Below, one piece after another: positions 1 through 7,200 of a stretch of 10,071 bases of DNA; the first letter of the stretch is position 1, and each line of letters begins with the position of its first letter. The stretch is from an uncultured Lachnospiraceae bacterium (lineage in GTDB: Bacteria; Bacillota; Clostridia; Lachnospirales; Lachnospiraceae). The position numbers were made by a program, and so were the translations under genes. The notes beneath the pieces are model-generated. The model had not been told where the DNA came from and did no database searches. It was given only the letters and a program-made list of their open reading frames with translations. The DNA lies in NCBI GenBank assembly GCA_910586605.1, contig CAJUJR010000096.1:1-10071 (forward strand), read 5' to 3'.

Positions 1-17
1 TGCGCCTAAAATTTCTT

Positions 18-1109
18 TTATTTTGAAAAATCTAACCGCACAGGTGGAAAAATTTCCAAGTTAATTTCCTTATTTTGTATATTGCATAGTCCGATTCCTT
101 CCCTTGCGTTATCCAACAGGTTTGAGAAAAGGATGCATAAATCCATATCTGTTACAAAGCAATTTTTGGAAAATTGCCCGCCATAGTGAAATTGGACAGA
201 TGAATCTAATTTGCTTACCGTATGGTTAATTACCGCATCTACAATTGTATTTCCAACAGTGATGATATTAGTCTGTATTTGTTCAGAAGAAAGGGCGTTT
301 AAATATATTGCCAGTTCTTTGTATTCTTCTTTGTGTACCAGTTCTTGCAGGGAAAGGATATGATTGTGGAAATCATGGCGGAATTTCCGCAAATCATTGT
401 TCTTTTGCTGCAAGGAAAGATACTGTTCTTTTTCTAATTCAAGGCTTTTTTGGTTGATGGCGTCCATTTGCCGGAGTTTTTGGTAAGAGTGGCGGAGAAA
501 AAAGTACAGGAAAAGCATGATAACAGTCATAATAATTAAAAGCAGGGCGGCAATAACGATAACAAGACGGCCTGCTTTGTTTGCCTTATCATAATAAATA
601 TAAGGTACAGATAGTATTAAAATGAAATCAACTATTGTAACAGACATAATGGCTGCATATCCTATAAAATTAATATTATGGATAAAGTTGATGCATTTTT
701 CCTGGTAACTTTTTAGCAAAAAAGAACTCAGCACCATAATAACAAATGTAACGCAATCGATATATGCGGTTGGGAAATTTGGCAATTCTTCTGTTATACC
801 TAAAAGCATAAGTGAAATGATAGATATTGTTTTACATATAATAGCTTCGGTAAAAATAAATAGAGTGCCCCAGTAAATTTTGTATTGGATTTTATCATGA
901 AATAGTAACGCCATAACAATAATTGCAGTGAAGGTATTTGGACACGAAAATGGCAATCTATGCCAAATTATGTGCCAGAAGACAGAAAGGCAAAAAGCTG
1001 AAAACAGGCGGCCCCAATTTTTTGAAAGAGGGAACCCTAGCAGAAAGAAAAAAACGGAAAACATTGCTGTCAGTTCCAGCAAATATTCAAGGGTATTTAT
1101 AAATTTCAT
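18..1109 (-). CDS. AgrC-like quorum-sensing sensor histidine kinase, C-terminally truncated
   Basis: A membrane receptor kinase that in this family senses a cyclic autoinducing peptide and phosphorylates an AgrA-type LytTR response regulator. Residues about 1-215 contain roughly six hydrophobic segments, ending in LLLIIMTVIMLFLYFFL. A coiled-coil linker (QKSLELEKEQYLSLQQKNND) follows, then the H-box RKFRHDFHNHILSLQ with phospho-acceptor His245. The N-box DLCILFSNLLDNAREG lies near residue 330. The frame stops about 26 residues after the N-box, so the G-boxes of the GHKL ATPase are missing; family members usually run to about 420-440 residues. I chose the start at 1109 because AGGGATGG lies 7 nt upstream and the next residues begin a membrane segment; the Met at 1229 has no ribosome site. 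No agrB or agrA gene is visible inside the window. It is either a degenerate gene or a frameshifted one (see findings). The family call is firm; activity is doubtful. Confidence 0.85.
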   Translation of the reverse strand: MKFINTLEYLLELTAMFSVFFFLLGFPLSKNWGRLFSAFCLSVFWHIIWHRLPFSCPNTFTAIIVMALLFHDKIQYKIYWGTLFIFTEAIICKTISIISLMLLGITEELPNFPTAYIDCVTFVIMVLSSFLLKSYQEKCINFIHNINFIGYAAIMSVTIVDFILILSVPYIYYDKANKAGRLVIVIAALLLIIMTVIMLFLYFFLRHSYQKLRQMDAINQKSLELEKEQYLSLQQKNNDLRKFRHDFHNHILSLQELVHKEEYKELAIYLNALSSEQIQTNIITVGNTIVDAVINHTVSKLDSSVQFHYGGQFSKNCFVTDMDLCILFSNLLDNAREGIGLCNIQNKEINLEIFPPVRLDFSK

Positions 1110-1268
1110 TGCATTACCATCCCTATAGAAGTATTTTGCACTATATTTTTGATTATACAAGGAAGCAGGATATAATGTCAACTTTTGTAGAAAAATATCC
1201 TTTTTATTCCCGTGAAGCCAGAGGTTCATAAAAAATTCATTATTAGTTCAAGAATTGTTCATAAAACA

Positions 1269-1302
1269 TGCTGTTCAGAACAAAAATGTGCTGTTTACAA
1301 CA
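1269..1302 (+). promoter_or_regulatory. Direct repeats, probable LytTR/AgrA-type operator
   Basis: Two copies of TGCTGTTYASAACA begin at 1269 and 1289, exactly 20 bp (two helical turns) apart: TGCTGTTCAGAACA and TGCTGTTTACAACA. The half-site GCTGTTCAG resembles the AgrA half-site (A/T)(C/T)AGTTNAG. The repeats sit just upstream of a -35 position and between the kinase gene and a divergent peptide, which is the usual place for such an activator site. An 11-bp inverted repeat, GAACAAAAATG (1278-1288) with CATTTTTGTTC (1301-1311), overlaps the second copy. The repeats are seen directly; the LytTR assignment is inferred. Confidence 0.55.
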
Positions 1303-1307
1303 TTTTT

Positions 1308-1336
1308 GTTCCATCTGCTTAAATATTTGGTATAGT
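1308..1336 (+). promoter_or_regulatory. Probable activator-dependent promoter of the small peptide
   Basis: TATAGT at 1331-1336 is a reasonable -10. The hexamer 17 bp upstream (GTTCCA, 1308-1313) is a poor -35, as expected for a promoter that needs an activator. The direct repeats end 5 bp upstream of that -35. The predicted RNA start near 1343 would give a leader of about 40 nt to the TTG start at 1382. Confidence 0.45.
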
Positions 1337-1381
1337 ACTATTGTATAAAACTTTTAAGTACTGTTAAAGGAGGTGAAAAGA

Positions 1382-1447
1382 TTGATTCCGGTATTTTGCA
1401 GTAGTTTATGGGATGAATTATGGGAGTACCTTTTTGGCAAAAAGTGA
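1382..1447 (+). CDS. Small Cys-containing peptide, AIP-like or PSM/delta-toxin-like (21 aa)
   Basis: A 21-codon frame starts at TTG, 8 nt after GGAGG in a perfect Shine-Dalgarno (AAAGGAGGTG, 1366-1375). No in-frame ATG exists upstream: a TAA lies at 1355-1357. Residues 5-12 read FCSSLWDE. The Staphylococcus aureus group II autoinducer ends in the thiolactone ring CSSLF and its precursor continues with DE, so ring-forming Cys6 to Trp10 would match the spacing. Against an AgrD identity, only five residues precede the Cys, so the amphipathic leader recognised by AgrB is absent, and the tail lacks the usual P-x-E-L. From residue 9 on, L9, W10, L13, W14, L17 and F18 fall on one helical face, with D11, E12 and E15 opposite and GKK at the end. 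This also suits a delta-haemolysin/PSM-type peptide. The divergent AgrC-like gene and LytTR-like repeats support a signalling context. That it is translated is inferred from the ribosome site. Confidence 0.55.
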   Translation: MIPVFCSSLWDELWEYLFGKK

Positions 1448-1640
1448 TTCCTTAATCCAGGTATATTAGGGAATCATGCCAGGTGATATAAACCAAAGCA
1501 AGCCTGGCAGGGGGCAGAAGGTGATATATTATATATTAGGGCTATAATCAGCTTATATGTTAAATGCCTGCTAGTTGGCAAAAAGACATATTGGCTGCCT
1601 GCTTCTGCAGGCTGGTATTGTCAATCGGATTATAGCCCTA
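1445..1640 (+). ncRNA. Structured RNA region downstream of the peptide
   Basis: Three consecutive foldable elements occupy nearly the whole interval. Stem 1 pairs TGATTCCTTAA (1445-1455) with TTAGGGAATCA (1466-1476), 11 bp with one G-U, and its first arm includes the peptide stop codon. Stem 2 begins at the next base: TGCCAGG (1477-1483) with CCTGGCA (1503-1509). Stem 3 is a perfect 13-bp closing helix, TAGGGCTATAATC (1537-1549) with GATTATAGCCCTA (1628-1640). It encloses a long imperfect hairpin at 1585-1622 capped by GCCTGC-TTCT-GCAGGC. A second GCCTGC at 1566-1571 could compete for the same GCAGGC, giving an alternative fold. I do not recognise a known riboswitch or Rfam motif. It may be the 3' part of an RNAIII-like regulatory RNA carrying the peptide; stem 3 alone could be a small inverted-repeat element. 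Confidence 0.5.
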
Positions 1641-1729
1641 TTCTATATGATGGTTTGCCGGAAAGTCAGTGCGTAAAAAAGTGAAGGTAAAGAGGTGAAG
1701 GATAAAAGGAAATTTATTACATATAAAAT

Positions 1730-1759
1730 TTCACATAGACGTTTTTTTACTTGTATAAT
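1730..1759 (+). promoter_or_regulatory. Sigma-A-type promoter of the PPC-domain gene
   Basis: TTCACA (1730-1735) and a perfect TATAAT (1754-1759) are separated by 18 bp. The predicted transcript start near 1766 gives a very short leader carrying AAGGAGGA at 1771-1778. Confidence 0.6.
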
Positions 1760-1785
1760 TATGAATTTAGAAGGAGGATTTAATT

Positions 1786-2639
1786 ATGATTAATAAAAAG
1801 TAGATAAAATGGTTTTGAAAATTATTATAACGCTATTTTTAATGCTTTTAGGCACAACAAAGGCATCTGCACAAATTGTTGGGGAAAGTGAGCCAAATAA
1901 TACAAAAGATATGGCACAACTAATTCAAGCTACTAAAGAAACGGCAATTCAGGCAGCGACTGGGAGTCGGACAGATCAATATGTAGTTATGGGAAGTACC
2001 AGTATGAAAGATATTGATTGGTATAAAGTATATTTATCTAAAGGAACGCAATATGTAAATTGTAATGATAATGATTTTAATTTTTGGGTATATGATGAAA
2101 TGGATAATAATATATTATATCAATCGTATACAAAAGCTCCTTTTGGTTCTCGGGTATATCCATTTGAAGCATATTATAGCGGATATTATTATATAAAAGT
2201 ACAAGGGACGAATTCAGTATCTCAGAATTATAAATTAGGAGTAGGAGACCATACATATGCACTTGCACATTGCAAGATAAAATTTGGCAGTATAAAGATG
2301 TCTAATAAAAAGGATTATGTACAAGAATTTAATCTTTCAGAAAATAATGATATACCAAAAGGTACATTAGTGTATTAGATGGTGTTGAATGGTGTTCTGT
2401 CAACTAGGGCTACTGGGGCAATAATAGATAATATTTCTCAAAGTTCAAAAATGTCTTTAGTTCCGCCGATATATAAATTATCAAATATCAGTAACAAGGG
2501 ATTAGATTTAAAATCACATTGGAAGATAACAATTGGTTATAAAAAGGATTCAACAATTAATCCGGAGTTATTTCTGTATTTTGTTTATCCAGTAACATCA
2601 GAATTTTTACCAAGTGATGAAATAATAATTAATATATGA
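1786..2639 (+). pseudogene. Broken gene for a secreted PPC-domain protein
   Basis: The best ribosome site (AAGGAGGA, 1771-1778) serves ATG at 1786, but that frame reads MINKK and stops at TAG 1801. Adding one A to the A5 run (1795-1799) would give MINKKVDKMVLK and join the long frame in phase. The protein then has a lipophilic export signal (ITLFLMLLGTTKASA) and a pre-peptidase C-terminal (PPC) type beta domain with EPNNTKDMAQLI, DIDWYKVYLSKGTQY and YYSGYYYIKVQG. PPC domains are accessory beta-sandwiches of exported proteins. The frame meets TAG at 2376 and continues in the same phase to 2639 with about 86 further residues of an unrecognised, beta-strand-like segment. Two lesions in one frame make a decaying gene most likely. 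Reinitiation at 1809 and at 2379, both directly after a TAG, could still yield pieces. The AT-rich base use matches the next gene and differs from the beta-galactosidase. Confidence 0.7.
1809..2378 (+). CDS. Possible remaining product: signal peptide plus PPC-like domain (189 aa)
   Basis: This is the longest intact piece of the broken gene. It still holds a plausible signal peptide (cleavage after KASA, near residue 21) and a whole PPC-like domain at about residues 25-145, so a short exported protein could be made. ATG 1809 has no Shine-Dalgarno of its own but lies 5 nt after the TAG of the five-codon MINKK frame, so coupled reinitiation is possible. No catalytic residues are visible. Whether it is expressed is unknown. 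Confidence 0.4.
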   Translation: MVLKIIITLFLMLLGTTKASAQIVGESEPNNTKDMAQLIQATKETAIQAATGSRTDQYVVMGSTSMKDIDWYKVYLSKGTQYVNCNDNDFNFWVYDEMDNNILYQSYTKAPFGSRVYPFEAYYSGYYYIKVQGTNSVSQNYKLGVGDHTYALAHCKIKFGSIKMSNKKDYVQEFNLSENNDIPKGTLVY

Positions 2640-2706
2640 TTATTATAAGATTTGATTTTCAAGTCAGGGGTTTTATTTGTGTCAACTTTTAAAGGAGGAT
2701 ATGTAA

Positions 2707-3615
2707 ATGAATGCAAATACTTATGTAAATTTTTGCACATCAGATATTATACAAAAAATTGATATAAAGAATGTACAGCCAAATATGCCTAAGAAGAAAA
2801 AGATGGATTCAGAAGTAGATAAGAATTTATTTGGTAGGGATACTTTACCATTAGAAAAAGATGATATAGAACGATTTTGTTTTAGGACATATCAAAAAAA
2901 CAGTACTAAGTTTGAGGTTGTACATGGTTTTCTTCCACAAAAATTGGTAGATATAATTAATAGCGGAGTTGGATTAGGGAAAAGAGATGATATATATTCA
3001 TACAATGGTGTAAGTTTTTCAAAAGAATCTATCCCATCGCTTAGTCAAGTTAAACCTATCGAAGTGAAAGCAGAAAACAATATTATTTCATTTGGAAGTT
3101 ATCAGTATTTCAAATATGTTTCAAAAAATGGACAGGAATATTATATGCATTCAGGTGCTACAGGTTTTGGAGCCGCTTTTTCAGAAATATTGCGGGGTGT
3201 TGAATATAGTAGGGAGGCTTTTCGGTATATTGATTTTTGGAATCAGACAATGGTAGTTACAGGGCCGGACTTGCCAGGAGAGGAATTTTCTAGAAGTGAG
3301 GTTAAATCATATTTAGAAGATGCAGGGATTCAACCAGGCTTTTTTACTGTTAATATGAAAGAGAAAAGTAATGTATTGTTCTATTCACAAGGGAAATATG
3401 CAAGTACAGTTATTAGAAAGAAAGATTATGATAGTATGTATAATAATCTGACTAAATCAGGGAATGGGCTTACAGCAAATTTGTTGTGTGGATATGAACC
3501 AGGAAGTGTAATTAAGGTAGGTGGAAAAGAGTATGTTTTGAGTGAAAGCCATACGTTAGACTTACCATATGGTGCAGATATTTATGATATGGAATTTCCT
3601 AAAATTCCATTGTAA
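2707..3615 (+). CDS. Hypothetical protein, 302 aa, unrecognised
   Basis: The start is well supported: AAAGGAGGAT (2691-2700) lies just upstream of ATG 2707, and codon use is steady through to TAA. I do not recognise the family. No signal peptide or membrane segment is seen. Residues 1-45 look polar and flexible with a lysine cluster (PKKKKMDSE). The rest looks like a globular mixed fold with conserved-looking stretches YMHSGATGFGAAFSEILRG, DFWNQTMVVTGPDLPGEEFS and a C-terminal SESHTLDLPYGADIYDMEF. It lies 67 nt after the broken PPC gene, in the same AT-rich style and without a clear separate promoter, so the two were probably co-transcribed and may have arrived together. The terminator-like hairpin at 3745-3773 closes the unit. 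It could be an accessory or effector-type protein, but nothing in the sequence establishes a function. Confidence 0.75.
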   Translation: MNANTYVNFCTSDIIQKIDIKNVQPNMPKKKKMDSEVDKNLFGRDTLPLEKDDIERFCFRTYQKNSTKFEVVHGFLPQKLVDIINSGVGLGKRDDIYSYNGVSFSKESIPSLSQVKPIEVKAENNIISFGSYQYFKYVSKNGQEYYMHSGATGFGAAFSEILRGVEYSREAFRYIDFWNQTMVVTGPDLPGEEFSRSEVKSYLEDAGIQPGFFTVNMKEKSNVLFYSQGKYASTVIRKKDYDSMYNNLTKSGNGLTANLLCGYEPGSVIKVGGKEYVLSESHTLDLPYGADIYDMEFPKIPL

Positions 3616-3650
3616 ACTTTGATTGTTAATTCAAGTGTATAGATTGAAAT

Positions 3651-3689
3651 ATCATTCTAAGGCTGCACAAAATGCATCTTAAGAATGAT
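3651..3689. repeat. Imperfect inverted repeat
   Basis: ATCATTCTAAGGCTGCA (3651-3667) can pair with TGCATCTTAAGAATGAT (3673-3689) with one bulge and a short internal mismatch around a CAAAA loop. It has no following T-run on either strand, so it is not a standard intrinsic terminator. It may protect the 3' end of the preceding transcript or be a remnant element. Confidence 0.4.
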
Positions 3690-3744
3690 TAAAGAAAAAA
3701 TATAAAATGACTATTCAGGGAGGTTTTTCTGGATAGGGCGATGG

Positions 3745-3774
3745 AAAGGCATCAGCAAAGGCTGGTGCCTTTTG
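3745..3774 (+). terminator. Intrinsic terminator after the 302-aa gene
   Basis: AAAGGCATCAGC (3745-3756) pairs over 12 bp, with one T-G wobble, to GCTGGTGCCTTT (3761-3772) around an AAAG loop. The 3' arm ends in TTTT. The T-run is short, so efficiency is uncertain, but position and stem strength fit termination of the AT-rich unit. Confidence 0.6.
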
Positions 3775-3841
3775 TGGCTCTATAGGAGAAATTGTACTGA
3801 AACATCAGCGTTGCATGTAAGTATGAGAACCAGGGAATGGG

Positions 3842-3874
3842 TACAAGTATAATGTAATAGATTGTATACTTGTA
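3842..3874. promoter_or_regulatory. Perfect 10-bp inverted repeat, candidate operator
   Basis: TACAAGTATA (3842-3851) and TATACTTGTA (3865-3874) are exact reverse complements around 13 nt. The repeat lies about 30 bp upstream of the first TTGACA box of the beta-galactosidase promoter region, so it could bind a sugar-responsive regulator. No regulator gene is adjacent. Confidence 0.4.
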
Positions 3875-3905
3875 TTCGCAAATGTCAAAATTCAAAATGG
3901 AATGG

Positions 3906-3984
3906 TTGACAATAGTGCAATATGACGAATAGATATGGAAAAAATAATTTAAGTGTTGACAAATTTCATAAAAAGTTATAGGAT
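3906..3984 (+). promoter_or_regulatory. Tandem TTGACA promoters for the beta-galactosidase
   Basis: TTGACA at 3906-3911 has TAGATA 18 bp downstream (3930-3935). A second TTGACA at 3956-3961 has TAGGAT 17 bp downstream (3979-3984). A third possibility is TATAAT at 4010-4015 with a weaker TGGAAA 17 bp upstream. All would leave a leader of roughly 240-320 nt before the start at 4260. Confidence 0.5.
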
Positions 3985-4015
3985 TATGGAAATGATTTTT
4001 GTGTTATTTTATAAT

Positions 4016-4259
4016 AAATACTTAATGCAAGTTATAGTTTTTATAAAATTTTCATAAAATGGTTTTTCGCGGCCTCATTAGAAAAATAACATGAGAGGAG
4101 GGCAGAAAGTTGCTTATTAACAGTTCCTAAGATGGGGCACGTACATAAAACAGAAGTCAGGAGATATATTGGCCAAACGTCTAATAGCAATCCAGTGAAG
4201 CTGACATGACGGACGAGAAGAAGAGACTTCATAATAGGTTAAGAAGGAGGAAAGTGATT
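4016..4259 (+). other. Long 5' leader of the beta-galactosidase gene
   Basis: Apart from the ribosome site AAGGAGGA (4243-4250) I see no convincing RNA fold, cre-like box or riboswitch. Short frames with start-like codons exist (TTG at 4110 after GAGGAGG, giving six codons; ATG at 4132, giving 25 codons that end over ATG 4206), but none looks conserved. Confidence 0.3.
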
Positions 4260-7200
4260 ATGAGAGTTAAAAAATTGTTAGCCATGACAGTAGCATTTTG
4301 CATGGCTGCAACGGGGATTCCGTTGTCCGGTATTGGGGTGGATGTACAGGCAGCAAGTAATGATGGCGCTGTATTTAAAGGGGAAGAGTGGTTTGACCAG
4401 AATGATGTATTTCAGGTAAACAGGGAGGATGCCCATACAAGCTTTGTTGGGTTTGACAATGCAGAGAGCGCAAAGAGCCCTGAATTGAGAAAAAAGCATG
4501 AAACGTCGCCATACTATCAGTCTTTGAATGGGACATGGAAATTTGAGTGGGTAGAATCCCCGCACGAAAGGAATACGGAATTTTTCAAAGATGGATATAA
4601 TGTCAGCAGTTGGAAAGATATAAAAGTCCCTGCAAACTGGCAGACAGAAGGGTATGGTTCTCCAAAGTATACAGATACACGCCTTCCATGGGAAGGGACG
4701 GAAGATCCAAGGGCAAATTATGGGCTGCCCGAAGACAGCCCAAGAGGCATTGCGCCAACGGTTTATAATCCGGTAGGTTCTTATAAAAGAACATTTAAAA
4801 CCCCGGCGGATTGGGACGGAAAAGAAGTTTTTGTATCTTTCCAGGGGGTGGAATCTGCATTTTATGTATGGATTAATGGGCAGAAAGCTGGGTATAGCGA
4901 GGACAGTTACACGCCCGCAGAATTTGATATCAGCAAATATTTAAAACCGGCTGGTGGGGAAAATACAATTTCTGTACAAGTATACCGATGGTCGGATGGA
5001 AGCTATTTGGAGGATCAGGATTTTATCCGCATGAGTGGTATTTTCAGGGATGTATTTTTATTTGCAAAGGACAAAGAGGCATCTTTGTTCGATTTTGCAT
5101 ATACGTCTGATTTGGATGAAAAGTATACAAACGCTACATTCCACTTTGAAGTAACGTTAAGGGGATATGGTGAAAAGGCGGCAAGTGGATATACCGTGGA
5201 AAGTATTTTATATGATAAGGCAGGGAAAGAAGTCTTTAAGAAAGAACTGAAAGATTTTGCATTTAAAGCTTCTGATGACAAACGGTATTTCCAGGCAGTT
5301 TCTGAATTTTCGCAGGAAGTTACAGCTCCGGCACTCTGGTCGGCAGAGGAGCCAAACCTCTATGAGATGGCAATTGTTTTAAAAAATGCAGAAGGTGGCA
5401 TTGTGGAAACGGCAGGGATGCATGTTGGGTTCCGGGAAATTGAAATCGTCAGAAAAGGAACCAACAAGTCACAGATTCTTGTAAATGGCGCGCCAATAAT
5501 GATTAAGGGTGTAAACCGCCATGAGACTACTTTGGAGGGCGGCAGGAGCATTACAGAAGAAAGCATGGTGCAAGATATCCTTCTGATGAAGCAGTATAAC
5601 ATCAATTCCGTGCGTAATTCACATTATCCAAATGATGCGAAATGGTATGACTTGTGTGATGAATATGGGCTTTATATGATTGATGAGGCAAATATTGAAT
5701 CACATGGGCTGAACGATTATATTCCCCAAAGCGACCCACAGTGGATTGCAGCATGCAAAGACAGGATGAGAAGTACCATTGAACGCAGTAAAACCCATGC
5801 AAGCATTATGTCCTGGTCTTTGGGAAATGAAAGCTACAATGGCGATGTCTGGGCAGAACTTGGCAAGCTTTGTAAGGAACTCGATCCAACGAGGTTTGTG
5901 CACTATGAAGGCTGGCGGGATATTGACGAAGTGGACGTATGGTCCAGGATGTACCGCCGTGTGAATAACCTTGGGGTTGATGATAAAATAAAGAATCCGC
6001 TTGGATGGTGGGGAGAACATGGGACAAAGCCTGCATTCCAGTGTGAATATGCCCATGCGATGGGAAATGGCATTGGCAATCTGGACGAGTATTGGGATGT
6101 GTATGAAAAATATCCAAATCTCCAAGGTGGATTTATTTGGGACTGGGTTGACCAGAGCCTTGAAGTTAAGACGCCGACAGACAAGCTTTTAAAAGAGGAA
6201 GGGAAAAACAACCTGGAAGTTCTTTTAAAGGGCAGCCTGGTTGAGGACGGAAAAGAAGGGAAAGGCATGGATGGGTATGCACAGGTTTACAATGATAAGT
6301 CCCTTCATCTGTCAGGCCATGATGCACTTACGTTGGAAGCATATGTAAAGCCGGAAGGTGTTAAAAAGCAGAGGGATAATGATGGCTCTGGAGGGTTGGA
6401 TGTTTCTGAATATAACCAGACAGCCCCAATTATTACAAAAGGTAATGATGAATGGTGCAACTCTGAATCATATGGCCTGAGAAGGCTTGTAGATGATAAA
6501 AATGACGTCCTGGAGTTTTATATCCGCGGCGGAAAATATGATGATGACTGGGGGGTATATGAAAAAGCGGCGGCACAGTTTAAAACGCCAGAGGATTGGG
6601 CAGATAATTGGCATCATATTGCAGGAACCTATGATGGGACAAACTTAAAGTTGTATTTGGATGGAAAAGAAGTTGCATCTGCAACAAGTGATTTTGGGAT
6701 TGTTTCTGGGCCAAACCCAGTAGGGATTGGGGCGGATTTAACCTATGATGCACAGAATCCGAATGTTCCGGCAAACTTTAAAGGTGTAATTGACAATGTT
6801 AGGATTTATGATAAAGCGCTGTCTTTGGATGAATTAAACAATGCTGGAAGAAAAGCAGATGGCAATACATTATTATGGCTTGATTTTAACAGCACAACAG
6901 ATAAGGAATATGCAAAGGATTCTTACTACAGCTTTGGCGGGGACTGGCAGGATATTCCAGAGGGAAACCCAAACAACAAAAACTTCTGTGCAAACGGCTT
7001 GGTATCAGCAGACAGGACGGTGCAGCCGGAACTGGAACAAGTAAAATATATCTATCAGAATGTTGGGATTGAAGATGCAGGTGTTTTAGAGGGAAAAGTG
7101 AAAATATCCAATAAATATCTGTTTACGAACCTGAATGCATTTGATGCTTCCTGGGAACTGATTGAGGATGGGAAAGCTATCCAAAGCGGAAGCTTTACAA

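Noticed and set aside
1110..1229. N-terminal extension of the kinase up to ATG 1229
   Set aside because: No ribosome site at 1229, and the extra 40 residues are polar and unlike the start of AgrC-type proteins; ATG 1109 is better placed.
1695..1793. GTG-start frame of about 32 codons before the PPC gene
   Set aside because: It runs through the TATAAT promoter and ribosome site of the next gene and has no protein-like pattern.
4006..4049. Inverted repeat ATTTTATAA/TTATAAAAT
   Set aside because: Nine bases of pure A/T in a very AT-rich stretch are expected by chance.
4132..4209. 25-codon frame overlapping ATG 4206 by ATGA
   Set aside because: No Shine-Dalgarno and no recognisable sequence; the overlap is with a start I do not believe.
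4206..4259. Longer start for the beta-galactosidase at ATG 4206
   Set aside because: It would add a charged extension ahead of the signal peptide and has no ribosome site; AAGGAGGA is placed for ATG 4260.
5700..6268. Several overlapping antisense and alternative-frame ORFs inside the beta-galactosidase
   Set aside because: They are shadows of a strongly coding frame with intact catalytic motifs and have no ribosome sites or family features.
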